Source: Austropuccinia psidii (lineage: Eukaryota > Basidiomycota > Pucciniomycetes > Pucciniales > Sphaerophragmiaceae). From it: a stretch of DNA of 64,000 bases. The stretch spans positions 30,048,107 to 30,112,106 of the forward strand of contig JALGQZ010000009.1 in the NCBI GenBank assembly GCA_023105745.1. Direction: 5' to 3'. The position numbers were made by a program, and so were the translations under genes. Position 1 is the first letter of the stretch; each line of letters starts with the position of its first letter. Under the pieces are notes generated by a model, which did not search any database, had not been told where the DNA came from, and was given only the letters and a program-made list of their open reading frames with translations. Of the stretch, positions 23,658-37,335 are shown piece by piece.

Positions 23658-25789
23658 ATGACTCCAGCTTTGGAGACAGAAGCCCCAGTGGCGTCTACCA
23701 GCTCTAAACAAGCTCCAGAAGTGTCCAAAGACAAGCCCAAAAGACCTCAGAAGAAGCAGAGAGGTCCCAAGAACCATCAAGGCAAGGGCAAAGGAAAAGC
23801 CAATTGGCACAGACCTTACCCACAAGGGTATAGGATCCCCAAATTGAAGCCTTCAGCCGTGGACAGTGTGTTCAACATGGCCAGAACTCTCATGGAATTC
23901 ACAGCCAAGGAGCAGGAAAGGATGAACAGGACTTTTCCACGCAAATAGATCATGTACAAAGAGCTATTAATGTGGAAATTGGTAAACTTTATTCAAAGTT
24001 AACTAAAATAACATTGGATATTAATGATTTGAAAAAACATGACAAGAAATATACTGAATGGTATGCAATAGCAAATGCCAAATTTGATTCAATTATCAAT
24101 TCTTGTACCAGAATTGAGAATACATGTCAGATTAAGAATGATTAAATGGAAGATCTTTCTATTTTTAAAATGAATGATCAATTTAAGACTCTACAAGACC
24201 ATGTCTCAAAGATATTTGAGAATACCAATCAATTTGCTACACATTTGGCAAAAAGTGACAGTGAAAGGCAGAAGTTAAAGAATGAAATAATTGCAAATTT
24301 AGAACAAATTCATAAGAATTATGAACCACATATGCCAAGACATTCTACACCCTTGACTGAAGAAAAACTTTCTGTTAAAGGAAGTCTTACCCCACTTTTA
24401 GGAGAAAATGTTTCCTCTGTTAAAGATATTCCCAAATTAGAAGAATGGCCAACATTCCCTGGTGAAGGAGAATATAACCATATTGAGCTCATCAGGACTA
24501 TTTATATGTTACAGGAAGACTTTAATATGCCTGATGAAATCATAGTAGGGAAATTACACTCTCTGTTTACCAGAACTGCAAAGAAATGGTATTACAAAAT
24601 GAGAATGGATCATGGAAAACATGATTGGTCTGAGTGGAAATCTGAATTGATTACCAAATGGGCCAACAATTCTTGGAGGTTTAAAATGGAAAATGCTTTT
24701 GAAAGTGCCATTTTCAACTCAGAGAAAGATAAACCACTTACTTGGTTCTTCAAGCATAAGGACAGATTATCTGCCTTACACCCAGATATGTCTGACACTA
24801 TTATTAATATGAAGATATTAAGAAAGTGTGGAGGAGAACTGGAACATGCTATCAAAAGCAGATGTGTAGAACCCTGTTCAACAGAGAACTACATTAATGC
24901 AATGGAAGATATCATTACCAGAACAAGAATTGGTAAAACTTGGACTAGAATTGCTATGGAATCCAAGATGGTCCCAAAGATTTCCAGAGAGGATAAAATA
25001 CCAGAAAGACCTGTCTTGAAGTGTCATAAATGTGGAAGTAGTTCACATTTAGCAAACACTTGCACCAAAAAGACAAAAATCAATGAATTTCAAGTCATTG
25101 AAGAAATTAAGTGTACTGAAGAAAAAGAGGAGTCTGATCAAGATTCTGCAGTCTCTGAGGATACACCAGTAGAGGACTATCCCATTGAGAACATTACAGC
25201 TTTCTTTGAGGTCACAGAAGTCCATACCCACTTGCCACAGTACATTGAGGATTGCTGCAACCTGATCAACATCCAAGATGCCAGAATGTGTAAAACAAAA
25301 CCTGCTAGAGGAAAGGGTTACACTGCTGGAGCATCCTGTATCACATCAGTTTTGATGAGTGATATTGAAGCCAAAGTAAATTTGGATACAGGGGCATTTT
25401 GCACTTGTGTGGGCAAAGATTATCTCCAAGTTATACTTCCTGAATGGAAAAACCATCTATTATCAATAGAAGGTGTGCAATTTAGTAGTGCCAGTAACAA
25501 TATGTACCCCTTGGGTATATTAGACACTAATCTTGTATTTCCACACCCAGCAGGAAGTGTAAGGATGAAAACTGAGATTGTAGTAATGGATAATTGCACA
25601 TCTCAGCACATCATTCTTGGAAATGATTACTTAAATATTTATGGTATTGACATCAATAACCACAAAGACAGATATTTCACAATTGGGGATAACAAAAGAC
25701 AGAAATTTGCTTTTTCCAATATTCCAAAACAAATATCTGTAGTATCTTCTGTTAAGGATACTCATAAAGATGAATTTGTGTCTAATTAA
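23658..25789 (+). pseudogene. gag and protease of element B (nearly intact)
   Basis: A basic, Lys/Pro-rich N-terminal part (23,658-23,948) contains FNMARTLMEFTAKEQERM. The frame then shifts near 23,942, a TAA follows at 24,143-24,145, and a 547-codon frame runs from 24,146. In that frame there is an N-terminal coiled-coil-like stretch, a capsid region (WPTFPGEGEYNHIEL near residue 105; EKDKPLTWFFKHKDRLSALH near residue 195), one CCHC zinc knuckle CHKCGSSSHLANTC (25,021-25,062), and an acidic linker. The aspartic protease follows (VNLDTGAFCTC near 25,377; IILGNDYL near 25,610). Capsid and zinc knuckle package the RNA; the protease matures the polyprotein. A TAA at 25,787 separates it from RT in the same frame, probably a later mutation. 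Confidence 0.85.
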
Positions 25790-28700
25790 CTTGTTGAAGC
25801 ACAAATTAATCCATCATTATCACCAAAAATGAGGAATGAACTTATTAATGTGTTATACACATACAATAATGCATTTGCCTCTGATAATGAACCATTAGGT
25901 GCTATAAGGGGACATGGAGTTGATATTACGCTTGATATTGGCAGACCATACCCTCCAGTACTTAGAAGACCAGCTTATCCTGCCAGTCCCAGAGCTAGAG
26001 AAGCCTTGTAAAAACATATCCAAGAGTTAATCCAGCTTGGTGTACTAAGGAAAGTAGGCCATAATGAGGAAGTTGAAGTCACAACACCTGTTATTATTTC
26101 CTGGCATAATGATAAGTCAAGAATGGTTGGAGATTTCAGAGCATTGAATACCTACACAGTTCCAGATAGGTATCCAATCCCTAGAATTCAAGAAACTTTG
26201 ACTCAATTGTCTAAAGCCAAGTATATAACATCAATGGATGCATTGAAAGGGTTTCATCAAAATGTTTTGACTCCTAAAGCTAAGAAATTACTTATAATCA
26301 TCACTCACTGTTGTATTTATGAGTATCTTAGAATGCCATTTGGCATTAAAAATGCTCCATCCCATTATCAAAGAATGATGAATACCATCTTTCCCACAGA
26401 ATTGTCTGAAGGATGGCTTATCATTCAAATTGATGATATTATCATATGTTCTGATTCTTGGTCCTTACACCTTGAAAGACTTGCAAGGGTACTTCACAAG
26501 GTTGCAGAAGTGAATATGAAAATTTCACTTAAAAAATACAATTTTGGTTTTAAAGAACTCAAAGCATTAGGACATATTGTTTCTGGTTTAAGTTGGGTAT
26601 TGACAAGAACAAAGTAGCAGCAGTGTTACTTAAGCCAATCCCCCAGAATAAAAAAGAAATGATGTCTTTTCTTGGGTTTGACAGTTATTATAGGCAACAC
26701 TTAAAAGACTTTGCAATTCTAGCCAAGTCACTTTATAGAATCTGTGATCAACAGACTGTATTTGAGATGACACAGGAGAAAATTAAAGCTTATGAGAAGA
26801 TAAAGAGAGCTCTTACAGAAGCACCTTTACTCCTCATGCCTGACTGGAATATTCCTTTTAAATTGTACATTGATGCATGTGGAGATGGATTAGGGGCTGC
26901 CCTACATCAAGTCCAAATTATTGATTACAAACCTACAGAAGGACCAGTTTGTTTTATCTCAAGACAAATCAAACCAACAGAGGCCAGATACGGTGCAAGC
27001 CAAATGGAGTGCTTATGCTTGGTATGGGCACTTGAGAAATTACACTATTATCTTGATGGCAGTGTTTTTGAAGTGATAACTGACTGTAATGCAGTAAAAT
27101 CACTTCTTAACATGAAAAATCCAAGCAGACATATGTTGAGATGGCAAATAGCCATTCAGGAATATAGAGGAAACATGACTATAGTCCACAAAGCAGGAAA
27201 CATTCACAAGAATGCTGATGGACTTAGAAGGTGGGAATTAGCCAACACTCCTGATAACCCAGCTTATGTACCTTTGGAGGCTGAACCACAGATTCCAATT
27301 GAAGGAATTAACATAACTGATATTGGGACTGAATTCTTTGAAGAGGTCAGAGAATCTTATAAACAGGAAAAGAATTTCCATATCTTGACTTCTTTATTAG
27401 ATAAAGACTGCAAAGATACATCTTTGATCAATGCACTAGATGAAGTTTGGAGAAATTCCTATTCTGAGGGAAGATTTCACTTGTTTGATGGGATTATTTA
27501 CCACAGAACCAAAAATTATTGTGTAATGACATTATGTAGCAGATTGCTTATTAATACCATTCTTCATGAATGCCATGATAGCATCTACTCTGGACACCTG
27601 TCAGAAGACAGAACACTTCAAAAAGTAAATAACTGTGCATGGTGGCCATCTTGGAGAAAAGAAACAATTGAATATTGCCATACCTGTGACAGATGTCAAA
27701 AAGCAAACAGGAGTACAGGCAAGAAATTTGGACTTAGGATCCATATTCAAGAACCAAAATCCCCTTGGGAAGTTGTTCACATGGATTGGGTCACAGCACT
27801 TCCTCCAAGTGGTGACAAAAGTTATAATTCTTGTTTAGTCATTGTAGACAGATATAGCAAGACTCCCATATTCTTACCATGTCATAAAGATGACACTTCT
27901 ATGGATACAGCTCTTCTTCTATGGAGTAGAGTTATTTCTCATACAGGATTATTTAAGAATATCATAAGTGACAGAGATCCCAAGTTCACATCTGCACTTT
28001 TGACCAATCTTCATAGATTGTTTGGGACTAAGTTATCATTCTCTACAGCATATCACCCTCAAACAGATGGGCTAGCAGAGAGGATGATTAAAACTTTAGA
28101 AGACATGATCAGGAGATTTTGTGCTTATGGGTTAGAATTCAAAGACTCTGATGGCTTTACCCATGACTGGTGCACTCTGATACCTGCACTAGAATTGGCA
28201 TACAAGACATCAGTCCATTCTTCCACAGGACAAACTCCTGCTATGTTAGAAAAAGGGTGGAATCCAAGACTCCCAGCAGACACACTGAGGAAAGACTTGA
28301 TTGACATTCATCCTACAGCTTCCAGCTTCAAGATAATGCTTGATAAAGTAAAACATCATGCAAAACAAAGTATGGATGATGCTTTTGATTATGCAAAACA
28401 GAAGTGGGACAAGAGTCATAAAGTACCAGACTTCAAAGTAGGGGACTTAGTTCTAGTTTCAACCTTGAATTTTAATAATATCAAAGGCCCAAAGAAGCTT
28501 AAAGATTCTTATGTAGGACCTTTTGTTATTGTTGCCTTGCATGGAACCAATGCAGTTCAAGTGGAATTGAGTGGTGAATTGGAAAATAAACACCCCACCT
28601 TTCCAGTCAGCTTGATAAAGCCTTATCAACCAGCTGATAAAGAATTGTTTCCTTTAAGGAACCCAACTCCTTTAACTGCTCCACCAGTGGAACAGAATCA

Positions 28701-28878
28701 AGACAAAAAGATAAAGTAATTCATAAAAGAAAGGAGACTTAGGGGTAAAAATCAAATAGAATATCTTGTCAGATATAGAAATCCAGTACATGAAGATGAA
28801 TGGCTGGCAGAATCAGAAATACCTGACTCAGATAAACTCTTGAGAAGATTTAGAAATGAAAGAAGGCCACAAGCCTGA
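25790..28878 (+). pseudogene. RT, RNase H, integrase and chromodomain of element B
   Basis: Copies element RNA into DNA and inserts it. RT: MVGDFRALNTYTVPDRYPI at 26,123; the catalytic box reads QIDDIIICS near 26,427, with Gln where YIDD is usual. One base is lost near 26,590, shifting to the frame of the 708-codon ORF. RNase [38 protein letters not shown] and NADGLRR carry the acidic residues. Integrase: HHCC zinc motif (HECHDS ... CHTCDRC, 27,570-27,700) and a D,D,E core ([27 protein letters not shown]). Tail: [12 protein letters not shown], then a chromodomain (EYLVRYRNPVHEDEWLAESE, 28,760-28,819) in the same frame but behind a TAA at 28,717. It ends at TGA 28,876-28,878. Another stop lies at 26,009. 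Confidence 0.88.
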
Positions 28879-29010
28879 ATATGTCTATAAATGTGCTTTA
28901 AATTACTTGATCTGAGTGACTTAAAGAGGTTGAAAAGTGGACATTAACCCCCCTTTGGGGCCTTTTACTCTTTATACCTTTGATAAAATTGTAGTACAAT
29001 TTTATTTTTT

Positions 29011-29022
29011 GGTGGGAGGGAA
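29011..29022 (+). promoter_or_regulatory. Polypurine tract of element B
   Basis: GGTGGGAGGGAA lies directly before the TGTGAG that opens the 3' LTR. This is the expected position of the RNase H-resistant primer for second-strand synthesis. It is one T short of pure purine. Confidence 0.7.
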
Positions 29023-30949
29023 TGTGAGCCTTGAGGTATATTTTACATACCCAAAGAGGCCACCATTATCTTAAAAAGAAATTTTGAATTATGAATAACT
29101 CATAAGTCATGCATATATCCAAAATTCATCATTTTTGATTTCAGAAAAGATGAATAACTTTTTATTGAGTAAGTAAATCCATGGATTTAAGGCCAGATTT
29201 GGATTCTACACAAAAATACACCTAGGGTAGCTCCATAGAGTGAATAAGCTCAAATTAACTCTTTGACGTGGTAAAATGGAAAATACTTCAATACCACATC
29301 ATCAATACCACATAAAAGATCCGTGAAAATTTTTGTTTTTCTTAATTTCATGCCAAAATAATGGGAAAGTGAGAAATCCCATGTTACATATACACTGAGA
29401 ATAGTGTTATGCATGTTTTGAGCACTTAATATCATGGTATTCTTACATGGACATTTGGTACACCCATAGTGGATATCTCACTTAAAGCTTAAATTTCTAT
29501 TTTGATGTAAAAAATTAAGCAACGGGGACAAAAGACATCAAAGAGAGCCAGGGTACCCAACTTCTGAGGCCTCAGAGGTGTGGACAGTTCCAAAGCTTGG
29601 ATCCATGGCTGATCTTGGCCTAATTGGTAAACTAAAACCTTTTGAGAACTTGGTTACCATGTTACAACTACTGTAAATCTTCAGAAAATAGCAAATAACC
29701 TGCTATTTTGACGTGCCAAGGAGGTAAAGAGATACTTAGACTCCTGTAACCATGTCAATTATTAGTTATTTTCCATGGATAAAACCCCAAAAGAGTAATT
29801 AAAACCCTTTTTGGACTTGTATCCATTGATTTACCTGATAGCAACCAGTGAAACACTGATATTTGCAATTCTACGTAGAAATGAGGTAAAAAATTCAAAA
29901 ATTCATTAAAAATACAATTCTTAATGAATCTTTCTGAAACCTTCAGGACCAATGAAGAACTGTATCATCTACGGTACAACCAAAAAGAATTAAAGTTTTT
30001 CTAGCAAAATTCAAAGTTTTACTTACAGTCCATTTTTGACTATTCTACGTGAAACACTGAATCTTCAAAAATTTACAGTAATTACAACCTGTGATAAAAT
30101 TGGCAATAACATTGATAACTTTGAGAAATCAATGATTATTTTAGAATAAAAGAATATTTACAGATGTTACTCCTTTTATTCTTAACCATATTGGGGTTGG
30201 TAGTCATGTAAAAGCATCAATCAAGTAATTATGATAATCTTACGTGACAACAGATGATGCAATCAATAATTCAAAAAGGTTTATTGTTTTCTCACTCACT
30301 GGTTTTTCAGTTTGCTCCATGGCACGCCTCTGTGAGCTGTTGTTGACTTAAAAGAGGCCTCCTCTTGCTGTTTTTTCCACATCATCATCATCTTATTATA
30401 ATTCAAACCATTATTACCAACAAGTAAGTATTAGTTGTAGCTATTCTTAAGTGTTTTAAATCTTTCAAAATCAATCAGAAAGACGTGAAATCATAGAATC
30501 CAACTATATATTGTTGTAATATTGTTATAAATTCATTTTGATCCTTAAAATCCACAATTCTACATCAAATCTCTCTATCTTATCTTTCAACAAGTTCTTT
30601 GGAATATTAGTGAGTGATTTATTTTTAATTCTTAAAGTTTTTCTCTAAAATTAGTTTTCTTCAAGAATTATCATTATAATTATTCTTTCAAAAGATAATT
30701 ATATATTGAAATAATTTTATTATTTTAATAAAAGAAGTTTTATTATTAAAATCTTCTTGTAATTGATTCTTGTAGACAATTACTTGCTCACTGTTAAAAT
30801 CACTAGTAGTGTTTAACATGTGAAAGAAATAATTCTTTAATAATTTAATTGTGGTTATAATAAAATTTTCTTATTATAATTTATAAGAACAGTCATAGTA
30901 CTGTTGATTAATAGTAATATTATCATCAGTTTCATAGACACATCTTACA
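29023..30949 (+). repeat. 3' LTR of element B
   Basis: Starts TGTGAGCCTTGAGG right after the polypurine tract and ends TTTCATAGACACATCTTACA (TG...CA). The start and end are recovered in reverse complement at 14,284-16,367, which confirms both limits. Like LTR-A it is nearly 2 kb long. There is no matching copy at the left of element B. Confidence 0.75.
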
Positions 30950-31199
30950 CATATCCACTTTTCTAAGACTATTTTGTTAGTTACAAAAATACCTTTAAGA
31001 CATTTGGGCTACAATAGTAACCCATACACATTCTATATCATAATACATAAGAAGAAATACACCCATATATTGTATCAGAGGCTGTTCTTTGACATGAGGA
31101 ATCATAATAGGATCTTAGCTGAAATTAAGTCACCATCTTGTTTTTTAGTTGAAGAAAATTTTCTTCCACTAGAAACACCAATCACAGAGAACCCCCTCT
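30950..31199. other. Presumed leader of element C
   Basis: Lies between the end of LTR-B and the first ATG of the element C gag. No 5' LTR-C was found here, so element C may have lost it before or when element B came to rest at its left. Confidence 0.4.
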
Positions 31200-33605
31200 A
31201 TGACACTATCTGACACTGAACACATGATAAAATCTAAAGTAAAAAGGAACAGTGAAATCCTTGTCACAGAAAAGAAGTGGACACCCATTTCCACTCCTAG
31301 GACTAGAAAACCACATATTTCTTCTTTGATCCAAGGTCAACCAACTTTTGAAGCTTGTTAAGGGAATATAATCATCATAAACCCTGTTGTAACTTCTAAA
31401 GGCAAATTTCAAAAAGAAGTGGAACACAACCTTGTAAGAGGTGCATTCAAAGTCAATTAACCTAAGAACCAAAGGTTTTTGCTTTTTTTTCCACACTGAT
31501 ATCATGTCACCTACACACCTCATAGATCTTGGAGTCCCAAGGAACCATCCAGAGGAAAGAAGGGGTCTGTTAAGAGCCAGAATATCAGGGTCTTGACACT
31601 ATGGTGGATGGAAGAACACTCAGGGAAATCATTCCCATGCAACCATTTGCCTTCCCATTAAACAGGAACCTCAAACCAGATGACTGGAAAGATATGGATC
31701 GTGTTCTTCAGCTCCACCAGCTCCTCAGAGACCTGTTCCAATGGAGAATTGAAGAAAGGAGGTTTAGCCTAGCATCACACTGGGAAGACCTTGGAGAAAT
31801 TTTCCAGAATATATGTTTTATAGAGATACCCTTAGGAGACCTTATTGAAATCACCAGAGGCTTGAAGCCCAACAGGAATGTCAGACTTCTGGAGCAATGG
31901 GAAGCCAGGATAAGGAAGACTCAAGCCACTATACAAGCCATGAAAGAACAATTTAACCATAAATAGAACACACTTATTCCTCCAGGATTACAAGGATTTG
32001 TAAGCCAATTCAGCTCCCCAGTGGCTTCACACCACTCATAATCCAACAAATCAGTGTCCAAGAGTCACCATTCTTCACAATCCCAGGTAATTTCTAGGAG
32101 AAGACAATGATCAAGGGGCAAGAGCAGGACTTCTCTCAACCAGAGGCAGAAAGAGTCATACCAAATGATCCAGAAGCTGATGTACTTATTGAAATCAATG
32201 CACAAGAGCTAGGAATATTTTCCAATACTCCTGATAGAATAATTGAACCAAATATTGGAAATGAAATTTCCCTCAGAATGAACACAGTGGTTTCACACCT
32301 GAGAGTAATATCAGCAGAAATTAACTGTGGTTAAAAATGTCTCAAATTTTATAAGAGACTCAAAAAGAGTTTTAGAAGCTTCATCGGAGCATCTTCAGTT
32401 TGAAATAGGTAAGTAACTTATAAACCAGAACCATTCATACTCCTCAAGAGGATCATACCACATTTAGTAAAGCCTCAGAGGATACCAACAGAAGACTAAA
32501 CCAAGTCTTGGAGGATCAAAATCACTCAAAAAGGGAAACAGGATGTATCAACAAACAAGTGGAAGACTTTGACCAAGACATTAACAAGCTGTTCAATGTC
32601 TGCCAGAACATATATTCACAGACACAGGGAAATGTTTTAGCTAATATACCTGTACAATCCCAATAGGAAGACATTAAACCAAATGCCTTACTGGTAATAT
32701 GCAGAGATCCCCATTTCAATACCAGGATGAAGAAAGTAGGACTTACTCAGAGAAAAGAGCACTGAAGAAGCTTCCAGAAACCACAAGCTGGCCAAAATTC
32801 CCTTTTGTAAAGGAATATGATTGCATGAATCTTACTGATTATATTGATGTACAAAGCATACCGGACTACTGTATAACAGCTAGACTGGACACAGAATTCA
32901 AAGGTCATGCTATTATATGGTACACTTAAATAAAATTAAAACATGGCAGAAGGAACTTGCCATGATGGAATAGTCAGATTATCCAGAAGTACAGTAATTG
33001 TATATGGATATGGAAAAATACAAGGTCATTTGAAAATGATAAGTACTCAGTAGACAAAGATCCATATGAGTGGTGTCTTAAAAATTCCAACAGAATTAAA
33101 GCCATTGACCCTCATATGAATACCCAAATGAGAAATAATAAGCTTCTGACACAATTTCCAGGAGAACTATAGCATGTAGACAAATTCGAATGCAAAAAAG
33201 ACTGCACTCTAGATGATGTTGCCAATACCTTACAGGATGTAAGGAAGAGGAAAAATATTGGGAAATATTTCCTTTATAAAAGCAACAGTTTCAGAAAGAA
33301 AAATCATTTCAGGGTTGATAACAATAACAAACTCAAAGAAAAATCTTCAGAAGTACCTAAAGAAGGAACTCTGGCTATAATTGTGGATCCAGGGACTACT
33401 ATGCCAACTTTACAAAGGCAAAGAAGAGAATATATGCCATTGAAGCAGTCCCTGGGGAATAAATTCAAAAAAAAGATTCTGAATCCAGCTATATGGGTAT
33501 TTCCATCAGAGTTTCCATCAGAGAGAACTCTGATGATGACCAAGACCTAATGGAGCAACATCTTGTGGAGTACCAAGAAGAAACCCAGCTATAAATCCAG
33601 TACAT
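31200..33605 (+). pseudogene. Decayed gag of element C
   Basis: An ATG at 31,200 opens MTLSDTEHMIKSKVKRNSEI. The frame breaks, and a clean 121-codon stretch follows from 31,601 (helical, rich in Arg, Glu and Leu), which I do not recognise from other gag families. Further fragments: FQYQDEESRTYSEKRALKKL near 32,714, then a capsid-like piece with LPETTSWPKFPFVKEYDCMN near 32,774, which corresponds to LEEWPTFPGEGEYNHI in element B. A zinc knuckle near 33,372 reads YNCGSRDYYANF, having lost its first and last cysteines. Confidence 0.7.
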
Positions 33606-36600
33606 ACAGCTGGAAGAAGGTATGCCACAGGAAACCACTTACCAAAACCTGTGCAAACACACTCAGGATGCACAGACATTCTTAACTACACCCAATAAGG
33701 TTATGGTCTATATACATGGCACAACTGCCAAGATCAAAGTGTGTATTGACAATGCTCAACTCCCACTAATTGTTGAAAGAGGAGCACACTTCACCATAGT
33801 AGCCAAAAGCTACTTGGACAGTCATTTTCCTAGTTGGTAAACCCAAATCTTTCCTACCAAAGCAAAGAAATTCAAGAGTGCATCAGGAAAGATGAACTCT
33901 ATAGGGACTATTGTCAAAGAAGTAATACTACCCCACAATAAAGGTAATATAAGACTTAATCAAGAGTTTTTAGTGCTTAAAGATGCATAAATCCAAGGGT
34001 TCCTACCAGGTAAAAGCTACCAAAGTATGTATGGAATTGACATTTACAACAGCAAAAACAGGCACATTACCATTAGTACAAAAAGGAGAACAAATTGTCC
34101 CTTGATATATACCAGATATCAATCCATTATCCCGTAGAATAACTACTGAATGAATTCAAGGAGGAAAAATTCAGTTCTAACCTCACAAGTAAACATAAAC
34201 TTGTCTCCCTAAAAATACTGAGGAAGGATAGACCAGCTTTCTCCATAGGGGAAAAACCATTAGGTAATATTAGGGTCTGTGATATATAAGTATATCTGGA
34301 TGTGGAAAGACCTTATCCACCCATGCTTGAAGGACTTCTATACCCATAAATTCTGAAAACTAGGAAAGAGATTGTCAAACACATCAATGCACTCCTAGAA
34401 ATATATTTCATCAGGAAGATTGGACATAATGAGATTGTGGAAGTGACCACACCAGTCCTAAACACCTGGCATTATGGCAATTTTAGATTTTGTGGAGACT
34501 TAAGAGGAGTGAAAAGCTACACTAAATCTGACAGGTACCCTATACAAAGGTTACTCTATTCCCTGTACAAACTTCAAAAAGCCAAATACATTACCAAGAT
34601 GTATTTTATTAAAGGTTTCCACAAGAATAGAGTTAGGCCAAACTCTGTGAAGCTACTAGGAAGTATATGCCATATGGTCATAGATGAGTACACCAGAATG
34701 CCATTTTGTATAAAGAATTCACCATCCCACTTCCAAAGTATTATGGACACAATATTTCCTCCTGAAATGTTGACAGTCTGGATGTTAGTATAAATTTATG
34801 ATTTCATCATATACTCAGAGATATGGTAAAAATATGTGCAATACATAGACAGATTATTAATTAAATTTACACCTATCAATCTAAAAATTTCACCAAAAAA
34901 ATGTCATTTTGGTCAAGAAGAACTATTGACACTGGGACACAAAGTCTCAGGCATCAGCTTGTCCATAGATCAAAAAAAGGAGCAGCATTACTGCAGAAGC
35001 AAGTACCAAAGCAAATTAGAGAAATGAAATCTTTTTTAGAATTCTCCAGCTATTACGGAAACCACATAAAGAACTTGGCACACATAACTAGTAGTTCACA
35101 CAAATTCTGTTCAAAGGATGTAGTTTTTGAAATAACCAAGGACATAAGGGATTTCTTTTAAATTATCATATATCAACTTACTAATGCACCTGTCCTTATG
35201 CTACCTCATTTTGAAATTCCATTCAAGTGGTACATAGATAAAACCTGCATTCAAGGACTATGAGAATACCTGAACCAGAGACAAATTGGAGATTTTGAAC
35301 CTAGAGAGGGTGTAATATGTTATATTTCCAGGAAACTGAAAGCTTGAGACACTAAATATGGAGAAACTCAAACAGAATGCCTATTTCTAGTGTGGGCCCT
35401 CAAGAATTGCTATTACTACCTGAAAGGTTCAGTATTTGAATTTTACACAAACCACACAGCACTTCAATATTTTCTCAACATGAAAACAGCTAATAGCAAC
35501 TTGTCAAGATGGCAAATAGAAATTCAAGAGTATAGGTATAACATTACCATAATATACAAGGAGAGAAAAGTGAAACCAGTGCAGATAGCCTTAGTAGATG
35601 GCAACTGGATAATTTCAAAAGCAACCCAGCTTATGACCCAGAAGTATCTGAAAAAATCCCTATCCACTTCATGGAAGTAGATAGGAAAAAAATTCATATT
35701 CTCAGAGTGGGAACCCAAAAGTGGCACTCTACAGTCTGGAAATAATATACCAGAAGAAAAAGGAAAAACTTTTACTAGGGATAAGCTTCTCAGAAACTCA
35801 TATTGATTTCTTTAATTCAATACACAAGTCTTATGCAAAACATAAACATTGTAGCATACTAATACCACTCCTACAGCAGAAATATAGGAGCACAGAGATG
35901 GAGTCTCAGCTAGAGGAACCTTGGCTGGAAAATTATACGTATGACAAGCTTTTCCTTCTTTATGCAATCCTATACCACAGGGAGACACATACTAATGCCC
36001 TGGTAGTGATAGACAGAGATCCTATCACACTTATTCTTCTAGAATTTCATGACTGCCCCTATATGAGACATGTGAGTGAAGACAGAACTAAGAAGAGGAT
36101 AGAAAGAACAGCTTGGGGGCCACACTGGGAATGAGATTTTAGTGATTACAACAACCCTTGTGACAGATGCCAGAAGTAAAATAGGAGACATGGGAATAAA
36201 TATGAACTTCTCCAACATATAGAGAAACCCAAACACCCATGGAAAGCTATAAACATGGACTGGGTGACAGGACTTGTCCCAGGAGGAAAAGAAAACTAAA
36301 AAGATTTCCTAGTCCTAGTGGAGAGTTTTAGAAAGATTTTTAGATGCCTGCCATATCATAAAGAAGATGCAGATATTTATGCAAAATTGTTATTCTGGAA
36401 CAACATTATAGAAACCTGTGGAGTTTCTAAAACCATGATCAGTTAAAAGGACCACAAATTCACATCAGAAATTTTGACAAGCATCTATTATATTCTTAAG
36501 ATCAAGATTTCATTCTCCACAGCTTAGCATCCACAGACGGATGGACTAGCTTAAAGGATGATCCAAACTATGGAGGACATCATCAGGAGATTCTGTTCCT

Positions 36601-37328
36601 ATGGCATGGAATGTGAGGATCATGACTAGGTTACACTTCTACCAACCACAAAGCTGGCTTATAACACCAGCCAGAGCTCCACCACAGGTAAATAACCTTC
36701 TCTGATATAGAAGGGATAGAAACCCCTATTTCCAGTGGATCACTTGGAGAAACATCTTCTAACTATCCATCCCACAGCCAAATATCTCCATGATATGTGG
36801 AAAAGGGCTTGTGACACAACAGCAATAGGCATAGCTGAGGAAAAGGACTATAAAAAGAAAATTTATGACAAGACCCACAGGGAAGGTGACCAGGTGGTGG
36901 TGTCTACCTTAAACTCCAATAATCTGAAGGTACCAAATAAAAAAAGAGAATCATTTTTGGGACCAGTCACTATCATCATACTGATAGGTAAAAATGTAGT
37001 GGAGGTTAATCTCACAAAAGAATTTTCTATGAAACACCCAGTATTCCCAGTGAATGTGGTCAAGCCATACCACAAAACTGGAGAGGATAAGTTCCCCTCC
37101 AGGAACAAAAATCATAATCCACATGACATTGTGGAATCAGTGAAGAAAATTATCAAAGCCAGGAAGATTGGACTCAATGCGAAATACCATAGACAATATT
37201 TGGTCAGGATCAAGAACCAAAAAGCTGATAAAGACGAATTGTTAGTAGGAGATTCAATACTAGATTTTGACCTTCACCTGAGCAAATCTCCAGCCTCTAG
37301 GATTTCTGAACAGTCTCGTCAAGTATGA
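33606..37328 (+). pseudogene. Decayed pol of element C with chromodomain
   Basis: Protease: VERGAHFTIVAKSYLDSHFP near 33,770, where the catalytic DTGA has become ERGA. RT: FRFCGDLRGVKSYTKSDRYP near 34,485 and FIIYSE near 34,800 (active-site aspartates no longer clear). RNase H: FEFYTNHTALQYFLNMKTAN near 35,437. Integrase: HDCPYMRHVSEDRTKKRIE with DRCQK, MDWVTGLVPGGKE near 36,257, HPQTDGLA near 36,530. The C-terminal chromodomain (about 37,130-37,290) contains RQYLVRIKNQKADKDELLVG. The last open frame (36,735-37,328) is 197 codons long and ends 21 bases before the 3' LTR, with the polypurine tract between. Confidence 0.8.
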
Positions 37329-37335
37329 GCCTTGT

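Larger units (their letters stand above)
23651..30949 (+). mobile_element. 5'-truncated Ty3/Gypsy chromovirus, family B
   Basis: gag, protease, RT, RNase H, integrase, chromodomain, polypurine tract and a 1,927-bp 3' LTR, all on the plus strand. The coding part is the best preserved in the window: frames of 547 and 708 codons survive. The left part of gag that both family A copies have (their MSxS... N-terminus) is missing, and an 85-bp LTR-C piece abuts the gag, so the left end was lost or replaced. It has lost its 5' LTR and its frame is broken at six places, so it is inactive. Confidence 0.85.

Noticed and set aside
26580..26620. Programmed frameshift within the RT of element B
   Set aside because: It falls inside a conserved RT segment that both A copies read without a shift, so it is a one-base deletion.
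31206..31523. 105-codon minus-strand frame
   Set aside because: Shadow of the element C gag, which reads well on the plus strand (MTLSDTEHM...).
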